Assembly: GCF_004362895.1 (NCBI RefSeq)
Contig: NZ_SNXI01000003.1
Coordinates: 124,001 to 188,000 of the forward strand
Reading direction: 5' to 3'
Length of the DNA stretch: 64,000 bases
Source of the DNA: Idiomarina aquatica
GTDB taxonomy: Bacteria > Pseudomonadota > Gammaproteobacteria > Enterobacterales > Alteromonadaceae
The position numbers and the translations under genes were made by a program. The notes beneath the pieces were generated by a model, which did no database searches, was not told where the DNA came from, and saw only the letters and a program-made list of their open reading frames with translations. Below are positions 9,144-17,883 of the stretch, piece after piece (within the stretch, counting starts at the first letter, position 1; every line of letters begins with the position of its first letter).

Positions 9144-10988
9144 CTAAATCGAGAGTTTGCTCAGGCGTTTACCGCCCCAGACTGAATTAACAATAGCGCG
9201 CGTACCGACGATTGCTGTGAACATCGAGGTAATAATACCGATTGCCAGGGTTATCGCGAACCCTTTGATTGGACCATTACCAATCGCGAACAAGATTAAT
9301 GCCGCAATCAGTGTGGTCACGTTGGCGTCGGCAATGGTCGATAGGGCGCTGTCATAGCCGTGGTGTATTGCTTGCTGTGGACTACGCTTGTCTTTGATTT
9401 CTTCGCGTATCCGCTCAAAGATCAACACGTTTGCGTCCACTGCCATACCAACAGTTAAGACGATACCTGCCATACCCGGTAAGGTCAGTGTCGCGCCTGG
9501 AATCATCGACATAACACCAATGATCAACACGAGATTTGCTGCTAGTGCACAGTTCGCAACCAGACCAAATTTACGGTAATAGGCGACCATAAACAGTAGC
9601 ACTAAGATAAAGCCCCACATGATGGCTTGCGTACCCGCATCAATATTTTGCTGACCCAGGCTCGGGCCGACCGTGCGTTCTTCAACAATTTGAATGGGTG
9701 CGATCAAAGCCCCGGCACGAAGTAGCAAGGAGAGGTTTTGCGCCTCTTGCGCCCCGACACCAGTAATGCGGAAGCTACTACTCAAGCGTGACTGAATAGT
9801 CGCGACGTTGATTACTTCAGCGCTCTTAGTGAACTGTAAATTACCGTTCTCGTCGCGCTCTCCAGTGGCATTGTACTCAATAAATACGGTTGCCATGGGT
9901 TTGCCAACATTATCCTTGGTTGCCATCGATATTTTGTTACCGCCGGCTCCGTCCAAAGTAATGTTAACCTGCGGGCGGTTATACTCATCATAACCAACAC
10001 CAGCATTCACGATATGATCACCGGTTAAAATGACATCTTCTTTTAGCAACTGCTGCGGACCGTCACGCATTGGCAGTAATTCACTGCCGAATGGCACGCG
10101 ACCACTGGTCGCATCGCGCACGTCATTTTCAGTATCTACCATGCGGAATTCAAGCGTCGCAGTAGCGCCCAGAATTTCCTTAGCTCGCGCCGTATCCTGC
10201 ACACCCGGTAGCTCAACAACAATACGGTTAGAGCCCTGGCGTTGAATGACCGGCTCTGCCACGCCCAGTTCATTAACGCGGTTACGCATGATCGTGATAT
10301 TCTGAGATACCGCATAATCACGAGTTTCCGCCAGCTTTTGCTCGGTCATACGCAATTCAAGCAATTGCTCATCGGGTGTTTCGAACAGCTGGTAACCCTG
10401 GTAGCGATTATCCAAGTAAGTCGCAGCCGCCTGGTAAGCTTCGTCACTGCGAAGTTCGACTCGAACGCCAGTGCCATCAACATCGACAGCCGTATAACGA
10501 ATACGCTCTTCACGTAATTCGTTGCGTACGGTGTCTTTCATGCCGTCAAGAATTTTGCGCATGGCTTCATCCATGTCGATTTCCATCAGGAAGTGAACAC
10601 CACCACGCAAGTCGAGGCCTAGTTTCATGGGTTGTGCGCCAACGGCTTTTAGCCACTCAGGCGTTGCCGGGGCCAAATTAAGCGCAACGATATAATTATC
10701 GCCCAATGCGTCAACTAACGCTTCCCGCGCCTTGAGCTGTTCGTTGTCAGAGTTAAGTCGAACCAGGATCTGCTGCTCTTCTAAAGCAACTGACTTTGGC
10801 GAGATGTTCTCGCTTGAGAGCGTATTGCGTACACGATCAAGTGTCGCGGTATCAATAGTGGCCTGTCGATCTGCGGAAATTTGAACTGCTGGGTCTTCGC
10901 CGTAAATATTTGGCAGCGCATAAAGCGCTGCCACCAGAACGACAAAAATAACCAGCAGGTTTTTCCACAACGGGTATTTATTTAACAC
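9144..10988 (-). CDS. secD: Protein translocase subunit SecD
   Basis: Partner of SecF in the SecDF-YajC complex, 614 residues. An N-terminal membrane helix is followed by the large periplasmic P1 region ([16 protein letters not shown]) and then five membrane helices, with [15 protein letters not shown] as the conserved TM motif. The length and order of domains match gammaproteobacterial SecD. It lies 28 nt downstream of yajC and 8 nt upstream of secF. Confidence 0.97.
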   Translation of the reverse strand: MLNKYPLWKNLLVIFVVLVAALYALPNIYGEDPAVQISADRQATIDTATLDRVRNTLSSENISPKSVALEEQQILVRLNSDNEQLKAREALVDALGDNYIVALNLAPATPEWLKAVGAQPMKLGLDLRGGVHFLMEIDMDEAMRKILDGMKDTVRNELREERIRYTAVDVDGTGVRVELRSDEAYQAAATYLDNRYQGYQLFETPDEQLLELRMTEQKLAETRDYAVSQNITIMRNRVNELGVAEPVIQRQGSNRIVVELPGVQDTARAKEILGATATLEFRMVDTENDVRDATSGRVPFGSELLPMRDGPQQLLKEDVILTGDHIVNAGVGYDEYNRPQVNITLDGAGGNKISMATKDNVGKPMATVFIEYNATGERDENGNLQFTKSAEVINVATIQSRLSSSFRITGVGAQEAQNLSLLLRAGALIAPIQIVEERTVGPSLGQQNIDAGTQAIMWGFILVLLFMVAYYRKFGLVANCALAANLVLIIGVMSMIPGATLTLPGMAGIVLTVGMAVDANVLIFERIREEIKDKRSPQQAIHHGYDSALSTIADANVTTLIAALILFAIGNGPIKGFAITLAIGIITSMFTAIVGTRAIVNSVWGGKRLSKLSI

Positions 10989-11016
10989 GTCGTGCCTGCC
11001 TTTGTTGTTACTGCAA

Positions 11017-11352
11017 TTACAGTGACTTCATGGTGCCTTTAGGTAGTACCGAGGTTACCGCTGCCTTTTGCACGGTGACTTCCATTTCTTCAGTCAATGC
11101 AATCACGATAAAATCTTTGTCATCGCTTACTTTTGTAATGCGACCAACCATTCCGCCCTGGGTAAGAACTTCGTCGCCTTTGCTTAGCGATGATACCAAC
11201 TCTTTGTGCTGCTTAACGCGCTTCGCTTGCGGGCGATAAATTAAAAAGTAAAAAATCAGACCGAACATGACCAGCATGAAGATAAGTTCCATACCGCCAC
11301 CTTGCGCTGCGCCAGCGTCTTGAGCATAAGCAGGACTAATAAAAAAGCTCAT
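11017..11352 (-). CDS. yajC: Sec translocon accessory protein YajC
   Basis: Single-span membrane protein of the SecDF-YajC complex, 111 residues. I use the ATG giving [10 protein letters not shown] because a GGGGAA Shine-Dalgarno sits about 5 nt before it; a TTG four codons upstream falls inside that ribosome site. A membrane helix ([19 protein letters not shown]) is followed by the [13 protein letters not shown] motif and a small domain with [12 protein letters not shown]. It is first in the yajC-secD-secF group; tgt and queA, often upstream, are absent here. Confidence 0.95.
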   Translation of the reverse strand: MSFFISPAYAQDAGAAQGGGMELIFMLVMFGLIFYFLIYRPQAKRVKQHKELVSSLSKGDEVLTQGGMVGRITKVSDDKDFIVIALTEEMEVTVQKAAVTSVLPKGTMKSL

Positions 11353-11480
11353 AAGTTTCCCCAATCAAATTAATTTATATTGTTTTATTGCACCCTGTCA
11401 TACATAGGGACAAGGTGCCGCAATTACAAGTGGAACAGGTCGGATAGTCTAGCAAAAATTTGGCAGGAAAGAATACTCAA

Positions 11481-13004
11481 TCAAATATCATAACCCATGG
11501 CTTTCAATCGCCGCCGCATACCAACTTGAGAAACCTGCAGTTCCCACATCATCTGTTCGGTATCCCCGCGATATTTTTCGTAGCACGATTTTAGCTCCTG
11601 CTCAGCCAGATCCTGGGCAGTTCTTAAACCATCAAAGCGTTGTATTAACTGATAAACCGACGCACGTGATATCGATAGTTCACGCGCCGTTGCCTGCAAC
11701 TCGAAGCGGTTTTTCTGCAATGCCTCGGTCAATTCCTCACGCCCAATGGTATTGGGCTTGCGACCATTGCCATTATGCTTAACGGTATCGGTCACATCAC
11801 GAAGATTGGGTTTTGGCTTTAATATAGACAACAGTTGCTGATCTAACTGTAGCGATTCTTGTTCACGGCTATCAATAACCGCCTGCCGGGCAACATTGCG
11901 CAGCTGCCGTACATTACCGGGCCAGTTGAAACTTAAAATCCGGGCAATAATAGCGGGAGGTATCCGCAACTCAAATGGTCGACCCGGATAAATCTTTTGC
12001 CACTGTTGCTTAACAAAGTGCAAAAACAAAATACTTACGTCTTCCAGCCTGTCGCCTAATGGCGCTAAGAATACCTGATAAGCAGCAAGTAAATTAGTTA
12101 ATTGCCACAATTTGGAACCATGTGAACAAGGGCAGGCATCATAAATACTAGTGGCAATAATACGACAGGTCACCGGCTGCTGCTGATCGCCATTAACAGC
12201 CACATAAGAACCACTCGCCAGTGCAGCAAATAAGCTTGAGATTACAACTTCAGAGGCATCCTCTAAATCTTCGAGTACTAACGTCCCGCCTTCGGCTTGC
12301 GAAAAATAGCCCGGCGATGTTTGCCCCGAACGGCTTACACCGAACAGTTCTTCTTCTGCGACCACATCATGAATCGCCGCCAGATTGACCACCACAAATG
12401 GCTTGTCGCAGCGTGAGCTATCGCAATGAATTTTATAGGCGGCCTGCTCTTTCCCCGAGCCTGTTGCGCCCCGAATAATCACCGGAATATCCAGTTGCGC
12501 GATGTGCTCAAGCTTACCCGTTAACGCATGAATATCCGGACTGATGCCTTTTAACAAGGCGTCTTTTTTTAACCGACTGTCTTGCAACGGCAAAAGCTTA
12601 AGTAGCAAAACGACTTTATTACTCAGGGTGATAGTAACCCCGCTGCTTATATCGCTCTGGCTCAGTAAATATTCACTTTGCTGCGCACGACCTTCAATAC
12701 GAACACGCGTGCTGGTTGAATGTCCCCGAATCCGGTACACGTCATCATTGTCCTTTTGGATGATTACCGGGGAGCGACTTAAATGAGGGTCGTTTAATGG
12801 TTTTCCCGCATGACCATTTTTACTGAAGTCGGGTCGATTACGGCTAACGTAATCCCGCTCGTCAGTAACCATACCAAGCAGAGGGGCTGTCTCGCCGACT
12901 CGCTCCAGGTCCGGGTGAAGTGCGATAATTAACGTGGGCACATACTCTACACGACAAGCAATATCGTCGTCAGTATGTTGGGTTTTCATTTCTGCAACAT
13001 TCAT
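11481..13004 (-). CDS. FHA-AAA+-HTH transcriptional regulator lacking the GAFTGA loop
   Basis: Regulator of 507 residues. A degenerate FHA-like beta domain spans about residues 75-140 (VYRIRG...RVRIEG...SDISSGVTITLSNK). A sigma-54-activator-type AAA+ domain covers about 155-390, with Walker A GATGSGKE, ELFG, a Walker-B-like GTLVLEDLED and WPGNVRQLRN. A C-terminal Fis-type HTH region follows (ATARELSISRASVYQLIQRF), then a second possible HTH near the end. The sigma-54 contact loop GAFTGA is missing: after ELFG the sequence reads VSRSGQTSPGYF. It may therefore act without sigma-54, as TyrR does. No partner kinase is adjacent and its target is unknown. Confidence 0.8.
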   Translation of the reverse strand: MNVAEMKTQHTDDDIACRVEYVPTLIIALHPDLERVGETAPLLGMVTDERDYVSRNRPDFSKNGHAGKPLNDPHLSRSPVIIQKDNDDVYRIRGHSTSTRVRIEGRAQQSEYLLSQSDISSGVTITLSNKVVLLLKLLPLQDSRLKKDALLKGISPDIHALTGKLEHIAQLDIPVIIRGATGSGKEQAAYKIHCDSSRCDKPFVVVNLAAIHDVVAEEELFGVSRSGQTSPGYFSQAEGGTLVLEDLEDASEVVISSLFAALASGSYVAVNGDQQQPVTCRIIATSIYDACPCSHGSKLWQLTNLLAAYQVFLAPLGDRLEDVSILFLHFVKQQWQKIYPGRPFELRIPPAIIARILSFNWPGNVRQLRNVARQAVIDSREQESLQLDQQLLSILKPKPNLRDVTDTVKHNGNGRKPNTIGREELTEALQKNRFELQATARELSISRASVYQLIQRFDGLRTAQDLAEQELKSCYEKYRGDTEQMMWELQVSQVGMRRRLKAMGYDI

Positions 13005-13162
13005 CTTTAGCGCTAGTCCTTAGCATTACGACGTCTCGTTAGATAATTCATTGTACGAGATTGATGATAAAATAGCCAAATAATTTAAACCGCCCAATGC
13101 TACCAATCTCGCCGTTATAATGACAAACTGCATTAAAAAGTACGTTATGGATTGCAGCCCAA

Positions 13163-13780
13163 ATGGACATTATATTTTATTGGACAGACCAAGCTGGCGT
13201 GGCGGTATTTGCAGTCGCGGGCACGCTGTTAGCCTTTCGTAAGCACATGGACGGATTCGGCGTTATTATTTTGGCATCAACCACCGCCATTGGCGGCGGT
13301 ACCGTCCGTGATCTTATCCTCGGCCTGCCGGTATTCTGGGCTCACGACCCAACGTATATATACACGATTCTTGTCGCCGCTTTGTTAACTATTATCTGGT
13401 TACGCTATAAAGCATACATCCCGATGACCACGTTGCAAATCGCCGATGCGGTCGGTTTAGCATTCTTTGCGACAATGGGCGCACAAAAGGCATTAGCGGC
13501 AGGATTTGAGCCATTTATTGCAGTCATTATGGGCACTATTTCGGCTTGTTTTGGCGGCATGATACGAGACGTTCTGGCCAGAGATATACCCATGGTGCTA
13601 AAAAGCGAGCTTTATGCAACAACCTGTCTGGTGGGTGCGAGTGTTTATGTGCTGTTGGTTCCCTACTATCCGGTCATTGCCCTGGCGGCCGGTATGTTGT
13701 CGACGCTTGTAATACGGCTGGGTGCGATAAAGTATCTATGGTCGCTACCCGTGTTTCCCGATCATAACGAGCCGCATTAA
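13163..13780 (+). CDS. TRIC/UPF0126 family membrane protein (YicG-like)
   Basis: Integral membrane protein of 205 residues. It has the two internally repeated three-helix units of the UPF0126/TRIC-like family, each with a glycine-rich GGGTVRDLILG or GGMIRDVLARDIP signature. Prokaryotic TRIC relatives form cation channels; the physiological role of YicG is not established. It ends 2 nt before the large sensor kinase gene, so the two are likely co-transcribed from the promoter region at about 13005-13160, divergent from the FHA regulator. Confidence 0.88.
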   Translation: MDIIFYWTDQAGVAVFAVAGTLLAFRKHMDGFGVIILASTTAIGGGTVRDLILGLPVFWAHDPTYIYTILVAALLTIIWLRYKAYIPMTTLQIADAVGLAFFATMGAQKALAAGFEPFIAVIMGTISACFGGMIRDVLARDIPMVLKSELYATTCLVGASVYVLLVPYYPVIALAAGMLSTLVIRLGAIKYLWSLPVFPDHNEPH

Positions 13781-13782
13781 CC

Positions 13783-16700
13783 ATGCTCTCAGTTACCCTA
13801 ACCGTCGCGGTTGCCGTTGTTTACCTGCTGGTTTTATTTACCATTGCCTATCGCGGTGACCGCACCTCCACGCAACCTCCTAAGCCCTACCGCTATGCAT
13901 TGGCACAAGGGGTTCACTGCACGTCGTGGGCTTTTTTTGGCACCGTAACGCAGTCGGCACATTATGGCTGGGCCTTCGCCCCTACCTATATCGGTGCCAT
14001 TTTTGTGTTTTTAGTCTTGCATAGCGTACAACTGAAATTACTCAATTATTGTAAAAAGCAGAATATCACATCCATTGCCGACCTGATCGGTACTCGTTAC
14101 GGCAAATCCCCCTTACTGGCCAGCATCGTAGCAATTATCGCATTAATTGCAGTGGTTCCTTACATCTCGTTGCAACTACGTGCGGTTACCGCAAGTTTTG
14201 CTGCGGTAACCGGCTTTGAACATGAGCCGTTTTGGATGTTTGACCTGTCGGCCTTAGTTGCACTGGTGATGATTGGTTTCGGCTTTTTATTCGGCACGCG
14301 ACGACTCAGCTTAGCCGAGCAGCACGGTGGCTTAATGGACGCCGTTGCGTTTGAATCGGTAGTCAAACTTATCGCGTTTGTTGTGGTTGGGCTTTACGCG
14401 ACCTACGGTTTGTTCGATGGCTTTACCGACCTACTGACACAGAGCTTGAATAACGACCTGACACGTGAAGCGCTGCAGGGCGCCGAGAGTGGCACATACA
14501 TCTATGTCGTGCATATTTTACTGGGTGCACTGTCTATGTTCTGCTTACCGCGTCAGTTTCATGTCAGTTATGTAGAGAACACCCACAGCGACGAACTTCG
14601 TATTGCGCGATGGGGTTTTCCGCTGTATCTGTTTGCCATTAACCTCTTTATTTTGCCCATTGCCCTGGCAGCATTATTAATCGCGCCGGAACAAGCGTCC
14701 ACCGATACTTTTATGCTGGTTATTCCGCTTTCCAGCGGCTCGCAAAGCTTATCCCTTACCGCCTTTATCGGCGGGCTGGCAGCTGCCACCAGCATGGTGA
14801 TTATTGCGCTACTGGCACTGAGCATCATGATTTCTAACGATGTGGTGATGCCATTGTGGTTGCGCATTGCGCGTCGACGGTTAACCACGTTTAATTTCTC
14901 ACCTGGCCGTATTCTCTGGGTTCGCCGCATCACCATTGTGGTTGTTATGCTGCTTGCGTACTTTTATTACCAACTAACCATCGACTCTTTACCGCTGGTT
15001 AACTCGGGGCTACTGTCTTTGGCTCTGCTGGCACAACTCGGTCCGGGTATCGTCGGCAGTGTGGTTTGGCAACGCAATAGTCAGTTAGCTGTTTTTAGCG
15101 GGCTGAGTTTAGGCACCTTAGTTTGGTTTTTATTATTATTTATACCGGCACTGGATACGGCTAATCCGATTTCTGACGTACAGGTTGCTGATGGCGTTGT
15201 ATGGAGCTTATCGTTAAACCTACTCACTTATATCGTCGTCTCGCTATGCTCGCGGCCGGTAACCGAGCTAGGTAGTGGTTCAGCGTTCAATGCAGAGTTC
15301 TCACGTCAGCCGAGCATTACCTGGCAACGGTTACGGTTATTGCTCGAGCGCCTTTACAATCCGACCCAACTGAGCGCCCTGCAGCGCAAACTGGCCATTG
15401 ATCTGGTCAGTCACGATAGTTACACCGGTGTTCCTGCTCCCACCCTAATGCGACTAGAGCGTGAACTTGCCAGTATTATCGGAACCTCAGCGACACGGCT
15501 GTTGTTAGACACCATTTCTGAGCAACAGGATTTGCCGGTAACCAAGGTCGTTGACTGGGCAACAGAGGCATCTAAACTTTATCAATTTAATCGTGAATTA
15601 CTGCAAGCCTCGGTCGAAAATATCCCGCAGGGAATAAGCGTTATTGATGGTGATTTACGTCTGGTAGCCTGGAACCGTCGCTATCTGGAAATTTTTGATT
15701 ACCCCGATGGTTTGGTACGCGCCGGTATGCCGGTTAAAGAGTTATTGCAGTACAACGCGGACCGTGGCCTGCTCAGTGGCGTTGAAAATGGCGATACCGC
15801 GACTGAAATTAAAAAGCGCTTAACCTACTTACGCGAAGGTAGTGCTTATAAATACCAGCGCGCCCAGGGTAGCTCGATTATCGAGCTACAGGGCAATCCC
15901 ATGCCCGGCGGCGGCTTTGTTACCACCTACAGTGACATTACTGAAAGGGTGCAGGCTCAGCGAGCATTGCAACGTATCAATACCGAACTGGAACAGCGCG
16001 TTAACGAACGAACCGAGCAGTTACTGCAGGCTAAGCAAGCAGAGGAACGAGCGCATCAGAGTAAGTCGCGATTTTTTGCCGCCGTCAGCCATGACTTGAT
16101 GCAACCCTTTAACGCCGCCAGCTTATTCTGCGAAATGCTACAGGCACAAAGTAACCCGCAACAAGCACCGATGGTATTAAATGTGCGTCGTTCACTGGAT
16201 CATGCTGAAGAATTACTCACCATGCTACTCGATATGACCAAGCTTGATGCCGGTAATCTTAAGCCCGAACCACAAACTATCTCGCTTGACTCTATTCTGA
16301 CTCCGCTGGTTGAGCGATACCACGCGATGGCAGCGGAAAAAGGCATAAAGTTAAGTTATTTATACAGCTCTGCATCAATTTCCAGTGATCGCAAGTTGCT
16401 CACCCGTATCATTCAAAACCTCCTCTCCAATGCGCTGCGGTATACCCACCAGGGTCGCATTGTCGTTGGTAGCAGACGCCGCGGCGAACAACTTGAACTG
16501 TGGGTTATCGACACCGGCGAAGGGATTCCGGAGCATAAGCAGAAAGAAATTTTTAAAGAGTTCCATCAACTGCAATCTGGCGGTGATAACCCCGGGCTTG
16601 GTTTGGGACTCTCCATTGTGGAACGTATTTGCCGGCTCATGGACCTCAGCATTGATCTGTATTCTAAACCCGGCAAGGGCACAGCCTTTAGCATAAAACT

Positions 16701-17148
16701 CCCGGTCGTAAGCTGGAGCAAGCAACCTCTTGAAGAACGCACTCAGGCGCCAGCCCTGGTTAACGAAGCATTGTTAAATAACGTGCGGGTTTTGGTGGTT
16801 GATAACGATCCTCGCGTATTAAACGCGACGGCGTCACTGTTGGAACAATGGGGGGCAGACGTACAAACCGCACAAAACTTGGCACAGGCCAAATCAGCTC
16901 AACGCGTTGACTTACTGTTTGTCGATTATCATCTGGATGACGGTTTAACCGGTATAGAGGTGGTTAAAACGCTGCGCAATCAGTGGCATGCTGATGTCAC
17001 TGCCATTATTAATTCAGCTGATCCTGACGAGCAATTACGCGAGCAGGCGCTGGAAATAGGCGCACATTTTATTCCTAAGCCGTTAAAAAGTGGCGCTTTA
17101 AAAAGACTCATCAAACGACTCAGAAGCAGCCAGCATTTGCCTGAATAA
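13783..17148 (+). CDS. crbS: CrbS-like hybrid sensor kinase fused to a sodium/solute symporter domain
   Basis: A 1121-residue inner-membrane hybrid kinase. Residues ~1-490 form an SLC5/SSS (PutP-like) transporter domain with about 13 helices. A linker, a PAS domain (~600-720, VENIPQGISVIDGDLRLVAWN) and a coiled coil follow. The kinase core has SHDLMQP with the phospho-acceptor His at about 770, NLLSNALRYT, DTGEGIP and GLGLGLSI. The C-terminal receiver has its acceptor Asp at about 1048 (LLFVDYHLDD). Domain order and length match CrbS, the acetate-switch kinase of Vibrio and Pseudomonas. The 3' end overlaps the convergent crbR-like gene by 51 nt. The ligand here is inferred, not shown. Confidence 0.85.
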   Translation: MLSVTLTVAVAVVYLLVLFTIAYRGDRTSTQPPKPYRYALAQGVHCTSWAFFGTVTQSAHYGWAFAPTYIGAIFVFLVLHSVQLKLLNYCKKQNITSIADLIGTRYGKSPLLASIVAIIALIAVVPYISLQLRAVTASFAAVTGFEHEPFWMFDLSALVALVMIGFGFLFGTRRLSLAEQHGGLMDAVAFESVVKLIAFVVVGLYATYGLFDGFTDLLTQSLNNDLTREALQGAESGTYIYVVHILLGALSMFCLPRQFHVSYVENTHSDELRIARWGFPLYLFAINLFILPIALAALLIAPEQASTDTFMLVIPLSSGSQSLSLTAFIGGLAAATSMVIIALLALSIMISNDVVMPLWLRIARRRLTTFNFSPGRILWVRRITIVVVMLLAYFYYQLTIDSLPLVNSGLLSLALLAQLGPGIVGSVVWQRNSQLAVFSGLSLGTLVWFLLLFIPALDTANPISDVQVADGVVWSLSLNLLTYIVVSLCSRPVTELGSGSAFNAEFSRQPSITWQRLRLLLERLYNPTQLSALQRKLAIDLVSHDSYTGVPAPTLMRLERELASIIGTSATRLLLDTISEQQDLPVTKVVDWATEASKLYQFNRELLQASVENIPQGISVIDGDLRLVAWNRRYLEIFDYPDGLVRAGMPVKELLQYNADRGLLSGVENGDTATEIKKRLTYLREGSAYKYQRAQGSSIIELQGNPMPGGGFVTTYSDITERVQAQRALQRINTELEQRVNERTEQLLQAKQAEERAHQSKSRFFAAVSHDLMQPFNAASLFCEMLQAQSNPQQAPMVLNVRRSLDHAEELLTMLLDMTKLDAGNLKPEPQTISLDSILTPLVERYHAMAAEKGIKLSYLYSSASISSDRKLLTRIIQNLLSNALRYTHQGRIVVGSRRRGEQLELWVIDTGEGIPEHKQKEIFKEFHQLQSGGDNPGLGLGLSIVERICRLMDLSIDLYSKPGKGTAFSIKLPVVSWSKQPLEERTQAPALVNEALLNNVRVLVVDNDPRVLNATASLLEQWGADVQTAQNLAQAKSAQRVDLLFVDYHLDDGLTGIEVVKTLRNQWHADVTAIINSADPDEQLREQALEIGAHFIPKPLKSGALKRLIKRLRSSQHLPE

Positions 17149-17799
17149 AATGCCAGCTTGCGTACGGTTGATGCAATCTAGCTTGCGCAAAATCGCTGAC
17201 GCATGCTGTTTAATCGTTGTCTCCTGCACGCCCAGCTCGTAAGCAATTTGCTTGTTTAACAAGCCATCAGCGATGCACTTAAGTACTTTAAATTGCTGTG
17301 GCGTGAGTTGTTCCAGTTTATTGGCGAACGCGGTCATTTCTTCATCCGTATCATCGATAACGTTCTGCATCGTCGCAGGTAGCCAATTATCACCAGCTAA
17401 TACCGTCTGCACAGCTACTTTCCACTCCGGTAAGGGCACCGATTTAGGAATATAGCCGCTGGCACCCAGTGCCATCGCCTGACGAACGACGCGCGTATCT
17501 TCGTTGGCAGAGACAATGACCACCAGCACGTCCGGATACTGGCTGCGCAGTAGCGACAAGCCTGTCAGGCCTTGATTGCCCGGCATGGAAAGGTCGAGAA
17601 AAACCAGTTCAATCTGGGGGTGTTCCGGCAATACTTCTTCAAGCTGTTGAAAGCTTGAAACTTCGATAATATCTGCTGATAAACAGTCGGCGATGGCTTG
17701 TTTCATCGCTGCGCGAAATAACGGATGATCGTCAGCAATTATAGCTCTGGCCATTGGTGTTGTCGGTGTTGAAGAATTGATAATGACCATGCTAACCAC
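17098..17799 (-). CDS. crbR: CrbR-like LuxR-family response regulator
   Basis: Response regulator of 233 residues, possibly a little shorter if translation begins at the ATG before ARAIIADDHPLFR. The N-terminal receiver has ADDHPLF and the acceptor Asp in LVFLDLSMPG. The C-terminal LuxR-type HTH is LTPQQFKVLKCIADGLLNKQIAYELGV with TTIKQHASAILRKL. It is convergent with the CrbS-like kinase, overlapping 51 nt. CrbR proteins activate acetyl-CoA synthetase genes in Vibrio and Pseudomonas. No acs homologue of the classical type is in the window, but an acyl-CoA synthetase lies 4 kb away. Confidence 0.85.
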   Translation of the reverse strand: MVSMVIINSSTPTTPMARAIIADDHPLFRAAMKQAIADCLSADIIEVSSFQQLEEVLPEHPQIELVFLDLSMPGNQGLTGLSLLRSQYPDVLVVIVSANEDTRVVRQAMALGASGYIPKSVPLPEWKVAVQTVLAGDNWLPATMQNVIDDTDEEMTAFANKLEQLTPQQFKVLKCIADGLLNKQIAYELGVQETTIKQHASAILRKLDCINRTQAGILFRQMLAASESFDESF

Positions 17800-17850
17800 T
17801 TTTTAAAAAAATGCCAGCGGCCAGGCTCACAGGGAGTGGCCTAACCGCCG

Positions 17851-17871
17851 GCAAACCACGAGAGGGTTTGC
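17851..17871 (-). terminator. Possible terminator hairpin after the TonB receptor gene
   Basis: A 7-bp stem (gcaaacc / ggtttgc) with a six- to seven-base loop lies just past the receptor stop on the minus strand. A run of T residues occurs only some 40 nt further on, so classical intrinsic termination is uncertain. Confidence 0.35.
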
Positions 17872-17883
17872 TTGCCAGATTAA

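Noticed and set aside
11395-11430. Hairpin gcaccctgtc...gacaaggtgc between the FHA regulator and yajC as a terminator
   Set aside because: Imperfect stem and no T-tract on the minus strand; left unlabelled.
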